Origin: Capitulum mitella | Lineage: Eukaryota; Arthropoda; Thecostraca; Pollicipedomorpha; Pollicipedidae | Reading direction: 5' to 3' | NCBI GenBank assembly: GCA_030062745.1 | Contig: CP099839.1 | Location: forward strand, 4,139,115 to 4,203,114 | Length of the DNA: 64,000 nt | Part shown: positions 11,501 through 23,500 of the stretch, one piece after another | Position numbering within the stretch: the first letter of the stretch is position 1 | Layout of the letters: each line of letters begins with the position of its first letter | Translations under genes and position numbers: made by a program | Notes under the pieces: model-generated | What the model saw: the letters and a program-made list of their open reading frames with translations, nothing else | Databases searched by the model: none | Told to the model about the DNA's origin: nothing

Positions 11501-14500
11501 AACCAATAACACCGCATCAGACCGGCCAGACCTACAGAGCTGTGTCAGACCAGGAGACCGATAACACCGTACCAGACCGGTCAGACCGATAACGCTGGGC
11601 CAGTCTAACCAAACGGATAACTCGTGACCACAACATTCAGAGCTTTACCGAGACCGGGCTACACATTTGTAATGCACTGATGCAAGGCCTGCCCACAGTG
11701 CGGTTGGTGAGAACATTCTCACTTCTAATCGACGGGAACGACCAAGTATGCACCATTATAAACACTCGATCTGCTTTACATGCACACTGTTGACCGTAAC
11801 CCCCATCCACAGAATAATCATGTAGGCGGATGGCATTCAAACCTCACAACAGGTGAGACTAATAGAGACGTTACATAAAAAGTTTCATGTCATCCGCATC
11901 GTCACAAACATGAAAAGCATTAGATAAAAAATCAGGAAAGCCCACGCCAGCACCCCAGTGCACAACTGAGCCGACATTCGACACGGAGGTCCAACATCTG
12001 TCGCCGTCCAGGTGGCACTGTCAGCAGGCCGTGGCCGCCTGCCGAGGGCGCAGCGGCCAGACCTCTACCCCAGCAGCGGGGCTCGGCGCCCCCGCCAGCG
12101 CCATAATGGACCGTGGCCGCGCGCCGGCGGCCGCGTGCTGTCGTGCCGGCCACCACTAGCAGTGGTAATTGCGACGACAAGCCGGGATTTACGAGCGCCG
12201 GTCGCGAACAACACGGGCTGCGCGCGCACCGCGTCTGCCTCGGAAACATGGGAGCGGGAACTGATAAACGGCCGGCCAGTTTGTCACAGAAAAGAACGAG
12301 AGAGGGAGAGGGAGCGGAGAGAGATGGAGAAAGAGAGAGGAAAGACAGAGGAAGGGAGGAATTGGAAAGAGGGGATAGTGAGCCTGAGAGGGAAAGGAAT
12401 AGTAATCAATGGGCTGGATGACGTCGCTTTAGGGCGATTTTTTCAGAAGCTTCAGTGAATATGATGCAAATTGCGCTATTAGCTGTCATATAGACACGGG
12501 CCAAAATATTCCCACATGTGATTTTCAAATGAAATAGGTATATCTTGGATTCCTTACCTGGTTTAAATTACATACGCAAACCAAGTCATTTCAAGGAAAG
12601 CTTTATCATTTTTCAAGTTAGTTCCACTTACACGTCTTAGGGTCATTCACGGGAAACGTGCAGATAGTATCTACCGCAGCACTGCATCTACCAGTAAGAT
12701 TTCTTGTGGGCATCTGGTGAGCGAGGCCTCCAGGGTTTCTTTTTGAAGCTGGAAGTATACTTTAAAATTTCGTTCGACATATGCATTTCTCTTTGCCATT
12801 TCACAACAAAACCGGATATTTGTCAGTGTTTTTCATTGTTTACACCAGAGAAAATCAGTGTCGGGGATCGAGCCCAAAAATGCTGTACTTCGGGCAAGTG
12901 AAAAGGACAATAACATCAAAGCGGCGCACAGGGCGTATACATGACCAGACGCCATCTTTTACGGAAACGATGCTGCTGTGTGACTTAAGGACGGCAGAGA
13001 AAATCACGGGATCCCGAATCCTTTTACGAATGGCTGCTGGCTAACGTTTTTACGAACTATGGATACAATCCGAGCGTGCACGACGCGCAGAAAAGATCCC
13101 TTTTAGTGCCAGTGAAACCTGAAATAGCACTGAAGCTATTTGAAACCGTCGTCGGATTAAACTTGCGTATCGATGCTATCGTAATGACATTGACAAATTG
13201 CCTGGTATCATAAAGGGATAAAAAGTGCTTGTTCGTGCACTGAGTGAGCATCGGCGCATTTATCACAAAAAAGTTGGTTCCGTTAGCGCGGCAGTAGCTC
13301 TTCCTCGGCAAATTTCTGACAGAGATCCACATAACAGTCCGTGGCAGGAGCTCGACAGTCTGTGATGGACACACAATCACCATCTTCCCATTGAATGTGC
13401 GCAGCACAGTAGTGAGTTTGGTGACTACATGCCCACTCGCACCTAACCTGTCGATCTTTGGTCAATGGTGAAGGAGGGACATAAAAGTAAATTCGTCACA
13501 CAACTTACTTTTTCGTAAGCAGCTGTCATCCCATAGGATCACCAAACGTCATTTGAGCTTCTTGAAGCCACCATCCTTACAGTGCACTCGCCTGCGGTGT
13601 TTCAATAAATGTACATACAGAAATAGTAGCAGCAGCCAATGGCGCGATTCAACGTGACCTAAGATGACCTACGTTGACCGCAATATTGCACGGAACAAGT
13701 GTATTTGACCGTGGCTGACAACTTCCGAAATAAATGGGGGTCTCATTGGGGTTTCAGATGTTTTTTTCAACCATTTCCAAAAGGCTTATATTAAAATCCC
13801 TAAAAACTGGGGCCCTAACCATCCCCCCTCCCCCCTAGGACCTCTAGTCATGTTTCTGGCACTACGAGGCTCCTGCAATAAATGCCTGAGCACGAAATAC
13901 CTACCAACACGCTGAAACCTGCAAAAGCTCCGTTTTGCTGGTGGGCGCAATGACAGGCATGACGTTGATGTTTAAGATCTGAACTGAGGCTGATTTTATG
14001 AAGGTCGTTGTTGGACGTAGAAATCATTATTTTTTTAGGTACGACAATTTTTGCGGTGAACAGGATTTTACTTTGGTTCACTTGAAAAAGCCAAATGAGA
14101 AGGCGAACTTTGTCCTCCTCTAATGCGTGTTTTACTTTGAGAACCCTGCCAGTATGCAAATAGCTCGGGCACCAGAAGCATCCACTGTGCCTCCGCACAA
14201 ATGGTTTGATGATTTGGTGTCGTTACGGGGATTTTGGTGTGCAATATTTTTGCCTTTTCAATGATATTTACTCCTCTTGAGGCCTATCGTGAAGATCCTG
14301 GAGCGTAGACATGCAAATATAATCGTCGGACAAAGCGGCGAGTGGCCCAGTGTACCAGACCATATAAGTAACAAAAACCGGAGGATGAATCCCAGTCAAT
14401 CCATAAAGGTTAGCTTACCCAGATACGGCGAAAAACTCCGCACAGGATACCATTTCCGAGAACAGGCATGGACTTCCCGATTCTATCACTCTGATCGTCG

Positions 14501-17500
14501 CGTGATTTTCTAAGCGGCTTTACGTCTGGGTTTCCAGTTTTAAATCACCTAAACGGTATACTGAGAGATTGTCTCAACCTGCTGAATCAACAGTTCCAGA
14601 GAGGGACATCAAGTTGTCAAAAGCACCACTGGCAGCTTGACGTCCCTCGTGGTTCTCCCCCCACCGCACTGCCTCGGAGGCAAAGTGAGTGAAGCTGGTG
14701 AGTAAACTACACACCGATAGACTCCGCGGGCACCGAGCACCGAAAAACCACCGGCAGAACAGCGACAGACCAATGGCAGACCATCGTCGGAAAAGCGGCA
14801 TATTAACGGCGCATTACCGGCAAACAGCGGCAAACTAACGGTGCACCAACGGCAGAACGGCAGATTAACGGCACACCCATGGCACAACGACATGGCAACC
14901 AACGGCACACCGGCGGCAGAACAACGACAGACTAACGGAACACCAACGACGGAACAACGACAGACCAACGGTGCACCAACGGCAGAACAGCCACAGACTA
15001 TCGGTATAACACAGACAGAATAACTGTAGACCAACGACACACCACCGTCAGAACAACGACAGAGTAACGTCACATCACTGGCAGAACAGTGGCAGACTAC
15101 CAGCGCACAACCGACAGATTAACGTAGCACTACGGACACCAGCATAACACTCCCAGCAGATCGGTGGCAGACTAATGGCACACCGCGGGCAGAACAACAG
15201 CAAACTTACGGTTCTCCACGAACAGATCCGACATACTTCCAGCAGATTGACGGGGTACTACCGTCAGAACAACGGCAGACTAACGGCTCACCACCAGTAG
15301 AACATCGACATGCGACCATCAGAGCAGCGGTAAAACGGCAGCAGAACACCGGTGCGCCACAACCATAGCAGCGGCAGAACATCGGCGGGCCAGCTGACGT
15401 GAGTGCCGGGTAAACTCGTATGGTCAGATTCAATGAACGACACAGTTTGTCAGAACTGTCCCACAACAGCATAGGATGCACCATCGCTGGCTAAAAACCT
15501 GATTTCAAAACCTGGCATACTTGGGGCATCCGTGGGTGTTTTGGTCAGACTGGCGATGTAGCCAGTCCTGACAGATCTGTCAAGATTTTATCATTATAAA
15601 AGACCGTAAGTGTTTTAGCCGACTTACGGCGGATATATGCAAGCGATTTATTACCTGATCTATGACAATGTTTGACAAGCATGAAGCCGGGTTAACCCTG
15701 CCTGCACGAGCCGCTATCGCGTTTTTCCATGAAAAGCTTTTCTCCATTCCAGATTTAGGAATGCCGATGGCTGAAAAACGACGGGCGGAAATCCTCGGAA
15801 CAAATTTACCAAGTGTCATCAATCATCACAAACATCTTGCTACTTTCAGGCTGCGTGACAGCCCACACAGTGTGCCTGTCAGCATTTCGATATTATTTCG
15901 ACAAGTGCTTTCGGACGAGGCAGAAATAAGCGCATTGAAACACCAACAAAGCATGTCCCATACATGCCATACGCTGCACTGAAATATATTTAAGCCTTTT
16001 GCAACGAAAAAAGTTTTAAGTTTTAGTAAAAAAACAAGTCTGACAACGTGGACTGAGAGACCATTCCTATTTACGCTTCTTTATATTCCATGACAGGTTC
16101 TGTTTTGCCATAGCGTGCACATGTTAGGGGATTTCTCTGACCATTTTCCAAGGAACATTTCCATTAGTTTTCGTCTCCATGCATCCCAGTAGCCAGCATG
16201 AAAAAGGTCTGTACTTATGCTATTAAATCAGTCGGTCCTAGCTCTGCGATTTACGCCAGTGTGAGCGGCTTTATCCAGATACGAGCACTTGATCTGGCGT
16301 CACCAATGTATCACTACACTTACGTTTAACTGCAGCCGCCTTATTTATCTGCTTTCAATCAATTCTCCGTGCACTAGCTGGCAATTCGACGCAAGTTAGG
16401 CGCTATTGCCATATTGCTTCTTACTTTACCGTTACCTCGGAGTAAACGTACTGCAGAAGTTATACAAAAATAGTGGCGATACGGAATGCACTTGATATTG
16501 TATGTGGTTGATTTCAGTCTTGGTTCCTGTCGTCTAAACAGCAAGTGTTCAAACCATTCCGCTGGTTCTCATGACTTTTCTTTTTCCCCTTCATGCATGA
16601 CCAATATCTTCCAGTCTGATCGAACGGGGCCATCACAACGTCCTTGACAAGTCCGCAATCCGCGTAACAATTTCCCGACCGCCCAACTCGCTTCAGCAAG
16701 GTCCGCTCCGATCAATCAAACCCAGCTGACGTGGCAATAATCGGCGCCGCGACGTGTGCGGCGCCTCTAATTCCCAGCCGCCATCACTTCCAGCTGACCG
16801 CTGCCGCGGCCCGCCGGTCCGCCCGCCTGAAATCACGCCTGACCTGTGGCGACCGGGCGGACAGCGCGGCCAAACATCTGGCGGACGCAGCATCATGTGC
16901 CCGCGGCAGAGGAGGCGCTGACCCGTAATTCGGAACTGATTGGGACGCAAAGTGTTTTGATCGACTGGAAACGGTCGGGTGGCCCGCCCAGGCTCATCGC
17001 CCACGCTCTCGCCTCCTTCTTGCGTCTGGGATATCCCGAGGTCAGCACTGGGCTTGGCTAAGTGTTCCTAGTGCATTATTGCACTGTTGCCGGGTTATTC
17101 ATTATGCGCAACGTGAAACTTGAGGCCGCCGTTTTTATGTCATTTTTTGTCTGGAAGTGTATATTGTCGGAAAGGACTTTCCGATATCGCAGGACTATCC
17201 GATATCGGAGCAACGCTCGCACGCTTAATAACTTTGCTAGGTCCCGCCTCTTCGCCAGTTCTCGAATTTCTGGGAAACATTTGCAAATATTTTCAAAATG
17301 AAAACACACTGCAAATCTCTGTGCAGGTCAGATCTGATTTCCGCTGAGGGGATGGGATTTTGCGGATTGGCTTGCCAAATAAATGCACGATACAAATAAA
17401 CTGATACACGATTAAAAGAACTTACGGCGTAATCCGTCAGCCTGGCTACTTAGGGCTCGCACTGTTGTTTCCACAGCACGCCAGCCATGTAAAGCTGGAA

Positions 17501-20500
17501 GTCAGCAGTGTCGTACAACACCAAGAACCGTAGTTACACGTATAATTGTCGCGTGACTTGGGTTAACGTTGAAAAATTCTTTCAACCACACCGTGGTTCG
17601 GGAAGTCCACTGGAATTCCCGTGTCCGAAGCTGTCAGCGCACCTGCGAGTCTTCGGCTTTTCTCCGACTGTCTGCGTCCTCGCGAGTCTCTCTGCCTCCT
17701 CCCCGACGCTCTGCGTCCTCGCCGAGTCTCTCCGCCTCCTCCCCGACCCTCTGCGTCGCCGCCGAGTCTCTCCGCCTTCTCGCCGACCGTCTGCGTCCTC
17801 GCCGAGTCTCTCCGCCTCCTCGTCTACCCTCTGCGTCCTCGCCGAGTCTCTCCGCCTCCTCGTCTACCCTCTGCGTCCTCGCCGAGTGTCTCCGCCTTCT
17901 CGCCGACGGTCTGCGTCCTCGCCGAGTCCGGCAGTTTCCGGGCCCGCGGCGGCCGTCTGGCGCACATTAATTGGCCGGCCGGGATTTCAATCGGTCTCGC
18001 TCGGGACACGTCCCGGCTAATGGGGGCGCGGTCCGGGTCCGCTTCCTGGCCCGGCGCGCACACAATGGCCCTGTTTACAGCACGGCCGGCGGCGACCTCC
18101 GGACGGTGAACTGAAGCTGACGAACTCTGGACAGCGCCGGACTGGATCTGAAGAGCGCTGAACAGAGCCGGACTGGGTCCGACGAACACTGAACAGAGCC
18201 GGACTGGATCTGTCAAACACAGGGCCGAACTGCACATGACGTGCTCTGAGCAGAACCAGTCGGACTGGCATGACGTGCTCTGAACAGAGCCGAGTTGAAC
18301 TGAACATATCGTGCTCTGAACAGAACCGGACTGAACATTTCGTGCTCTGAACAGAGTCGGGCGGCTCTCAGTAATGGGTGGGTCGAGCCCCAACTTTCAC
18401 TGTCATCAGATGTTGCTCATCAAGGTGATTATGGGTGATAAGGCGCATTGCAACATGTGGACAACTCGTCCGCAATATCATCCATTGGCAATGGCACGAC
18501 GCAGTTGATTTTTCCATGGGAGTGCAGCTGTCCGAGTGCTAACGGTCACGAAAAGATTGCGACGAATTTCAGCGGCTCCGCGCATGATCACTTTGCTTCG
18601 GATTCCTGTTACCGTCGAGTGAAGCTCGCATTTCAGCGTTTTTCGCTCGACAGAAGCGTCTCTTTTGCCCGCCGTGCTGAGGAGGCGTCCGAAACATCAT
18701 CATCGCCGTCGATGTAGGCCGGAAAACTTCGGAAACATCGATGTCAGCCTCACAACAGGGCTTCCAAGCGTCGTAGCGAAACGAAGGTCGTCTAATCCTG
18801 ACTCGGCGGAGCCAGCGAACGTCAAAGACACATCAGCACCTCCGCGGACAGGCGTCAACACCACCCCTGACCGGCGTCAGCACCACCGCTGACTGGCGCC
18901 AACACCTCCCTCACCAGCGTCAACACCTCCGCCGACTGGCGGTGACGGCTGGGCCGCCTCGCCTGCCTGGCGTTCGTGGGCGGCATTCCCCAGCGTGTTG
19001 ACGCCCATCGCCGGCATATTTCGGCCAACATTACGGGTAATGGCCAACGGCATGCAGCGACGGCGAAACGTCTGGCTAGACGCCGGGATGAAGGTCATCC
19101 GTTAAGCTGATGCCAAGGCCTTGCATGCGCTTAATTCTTTCCTGTTAGCACGACTTCGACCATTGGAATTGAACGTGGCTTTTCCGATGGTAGTAATTGG
19201 ATTTGCATGTTCAGATACCCCACCGAGCTGCGATCGAAGTGCACGCCTCGTAAACCATAAACAGTGAATGCGACACAGGGGTACGGCCAGCGGTGTGAAT
19301 ATGCTTCAATCCGGCACAACTCTCCACCATGCCTCCCGATCTGGAATGCAGGGCACGTCTTGACGCCTGGATATCGGTGACAGTCTGTACAACAGGACTC
19401 AGACTCACACGTGGTGCGGGTTTCATGGCGGGGCATGGAATCGCACGCGACGTTGCTCTTGAAAACATTTGCAGCGTGATCAACGCAAAACGGTGGAGTA
19501 ACTTGCGCGACGGTCTAAGGTCTGCAGCAGTAAGTACATCATAAATCGCACAGATTCATTTAATGTAGCGTCGCGATGAAGTTGTGCAGATATTTATTAA
19601 GACATTCTGTACCGGGCGTGAAGGTACGTGATAAATGACGATGGCAGGGATATCGCCATTTTTAAACATAAGAAAATTTCCCAAGGGTGCTACGTATGAA
19701 ATGTAACCTTGAATTGTGAGCAATAAACATGAAGTAACGTGGAATGTCACGTTTATTTTGCTACAGGGCAAAATGGCGCAAAAACAGATCATCGCATCAC
19801 GGAAGCAAGCAAAACTGGGCATGTTATTACTATGGGTACCAAATACAACATGCAGATCGGTAACGAGACGAAATGGTTCTGCTGATACCGCTTATAATGT
19901 TGCAAGTGGCATGAATAAAATGCAAGGTTACTCAGTTTAAAGTAAGTTTACATGAAATCAGCCATGGATCAGCTGGCAGATACCACTGACCTGGTCCACA
20001 AAAAGTGCCACATGCCTGAAGTGCCAGCTCGCTGCTGGAAGCTCGCTACTAAGGCCTCCGTCACAGACCGGTCGTAGGGGATAAGAAGTCTTTGTGGCAT
20101 CACTTTCCGTGTAACGCCCACAGGCGTAATAACGGGAGAACAAAATCATAGCGCGGGCAAAAATGAAGAACATATCACCCTCTCCACGCCTTGCTGATCT
20201 GAAGTTTGCCGCGTCACAGCGAACATGTGCTTGTCTACGATTGTCATATGGACCAAGGAAATGGAGAGCCGAACAAAAACCGATTTCAGCCGACTAAATC
20301 CAGATCCATACAGAACCACCATGAAAATTCTTCACAGTTTTGTTTGCCCTTATTTTGAATCCACGTCGCATTCGCCTCCTGGCACTGCACGTCTCTGTTC
20401 AATGAGGCATTGCCATTGTCACTCATGAAACGGGCTGCGGTCTGAGCAGCCATCCCGCCTCAGACGAGGGCGGCCTCGTCCCGTTACCTCGCATGAGCAG

Positions 20501-23500
20501 TGACTCTAACACTGAGCCGAGTCATCATCCCTTACCAATCGCCGATACTGCTAAGGAGTACTGCTCGTTCCAGCAGTCACCTCGACACCCTGGGCGCGGC
20601 AGTAGAACGCCATCGCTCGGGTCTGTCTGCGGTTCTGCGGAGTTCGGAGCACACGCGCCCACTGCCACTGGAGACGGAGCCGCTCTGGCTTGAAATGGTA
20701 ACCCGTGGATGACGGGGGTTTGGCCGGCTGGTGGCAGCGGCCTGGCGCGCACGATCATCACACGGGCCGGCTCACCCAGGACGGAGAAACGCGCCGGAAG
20801 AGAGAGGAGAGAGAGCGAGAGGGACAGGGAGAGAGAACAACAGAATCGGGAGGAGAATGACATTAGATAGAAAGTGTCTTAATTGAACGCGAGTAAAGTT
20901 TGTTGATGAACAGCCGCTTATGATGTAAACGACTACGACTTAAAGAAACGGGTAGCGCTGGAAAAACAACAATTCCTTTACTTCAAATTTAAATTGAAAT
21001 ATCGCGATGACAGGCGAACGCAAACATTGCAACAGGGGATATAGGTGTTCGAAATCGTACAAATGGACGCGAAAGACAGCGAAGCCGTTTTCCACCCGGA
21101 GATGGCACACCTTGGCCTGGTATTTGTGGTGGCCGCAGTGTATAACGGTGGCTGACCGAGTTCGTAACAAATGGCCGTGACCAAGGCAAGTCCACTGCCT
21201 CGTGGATGGCGCGGCAGGCATCCATGGTGCGGTGGCAGAGCCCTGCAGCGAGCGCCGGCTGGAACGGGCGGGGTCCCGGCCAAAATCGAGACGGTGACCG
21301 AGGTCATCAAGAAAAGAGAACGTGAACACCTTATGATTGCCGGCATCACTTATTGCGACATCACGCTCACGTCGTGAGAAGTTCCCAATGGCAGAAGGGA
21401 GGTGATTGGTCACGCGATTCTAGAACTTGGGGCCGGAGCCCCATCAATTTGTATCAAAGTTTCATTCCTGACTCTACAGCTCGTTGGCGTTCCTGCCGTT
21501 TGGAGGGGTGAACGCCTCAATCACGGCAGCCGCGTGCCGAAAATTGCCGGGACTGTTCGGCCTGATTTGTATCACTCGCAGTGTGGAAGAAATAAAACCG
21601 AAAGGAAAAGACGCAGTCTGCCACCTTATACAGCGCTCGGAAACAGTCGTCGGCCACTTTGCGCTGTGGGGCCATAGCCGGCTGTCATCCGCCGGCCGGG
21701 TTTTCAGGAGTCCGATTCCCGGCAGGCGGCGCAGCACCGTGGCGTCTCGCCTGGGATGCCTTATATGAGACGATCAGCAGCCCACACGGATCACCCACCC
21801 ACTACACCTGACGGTAACTGGCTTAGCGATTCGTCTGTCGAGAGATTATGAAGATTGATCAGCTGGCCGCCGAAACGCGACGGAGTAAAACACATCACGA
21901 TACAGAGACGGTCGGTGCGCGGCGAAGTCCAATAGCCGCACACCGCCAGCGAAGCATCTAGATCTAAAACATCCAAACATCTAAATCCGGGAAGTTTTGA
22001 AGAACACATTCAAGAGCAAGCAGCTGGTCCCGCGAAAAAAAAGAGGTAAGGCCCATAGCAAACAGCGACTGACATTTTGGTGGCAGTCAACGCTATGTTC
22101 GGACCGAAAACGTGGTTCTTCTTTTTTGGATGACATAGTCGCCAGAACGTGCATGGAGGCTCAAGTGGTACTCGGAACCGTTGATCACAGTTATGACAAA
22201 GCTAGCTAAAAACTTATACTTGTATCATGAACATCAAAAACTTATTATGGCGATTTTATTTTCAAGATGTTATAACAAACTGACTCCTTCAGAGTAATTT
22301 GATGTTCAGCGAGTTTCAGGCCTACTAATCTCTCTAGTAGCTGTTTGGGGTTCTTCGTCGTTGCTACTGAATGCGACCACTTTGAACATACCTGACGTTT
22401 CTTTCACAGTCTTTGAAGTTTCCCGTGTCTGTGTTTTTTTAGGTACTTTGGCTAATGTTCAAGGTACTGAAGTGGTCTTTGCTGTAAAACCTTGAGGAAG
22501 TTAATCACAATGAGGACAAATTAGGGCGTTTTTTTGCAAACCCAAGTGATATCCCTCAACTATCATTTCTGTCATCATTGCTGTCTCAGGTCCTGCTTGA
22601 CAGCCATCAAAAACCTTTCTGGCAGCATCTGTTTTTATCATGTCTACTGGTCGCCTAACTGCACATTACATAAAACAGCACTTGCTGAAAGAAAATACAA
22701 ACTCAAAAGTTCTGCGAAAGTCATTGCGTCTGCCATGCATTTTTTTTTACTTCACTTCTATTTTTTGAAAAACTTAAGCGATAGAGTCTACCTTGGCGCA
22801 TTCGGCGCATAGATGTATGGAATGTAAATACCTCATTGCGTGATTTGAGAAACAAGCCCTTCAGATCGAGCGGGGGATGGAGGGAATCAGTCGACCAAAT
22901 AAAGTCCTACGGACGGTGGTGAATTGGATTTTTAAATGCGTGCTTGCCTGGGATTTGAAACTGGCATGTGAACTGCCGTGCGATGCGTAGGAAGCATGAC
23001 ATCATTTTGGTTTGGTCGGCAAATTTGTTATTGCTAGCGAAAGCGGATGCAAAGAAGAACAGTGGGCATCCCTCGGAAAAAATTATATTGTGAGAAAGAA
23101 ATGCTGAAAGCGGAAGCGGTCCACTCAAAATTTCATGATTTTGACCATCACAGAAAAGTTCTGATTATGCCCCTGATTTTTTGGGCTTTGCTTCAATATT
23201 AAACTTATCCTTGTCCCCTGAATAAAGTCAACATTTGCAATTTGTTTATGACGGAGATGCGTGTTTTACACATTTCGTATTCAAACGAAACTGATTCAGA
23301 AAACATCGACCTGCGCAAAGTGCACATGAATGGACAAACGGAGAGAATCAAGTGACTCTAATATTAAATCAAAACCAAATGAGGAAGAGCTGCGACTAAT
23401 CGTTGGAATAACCATGTTTAACAGCGTTAATATCAGACGCAATCATTAGGGTATCGGCACGTTTGTTACATCTAATGGACACAAGAGTGCTCTTTGACTC

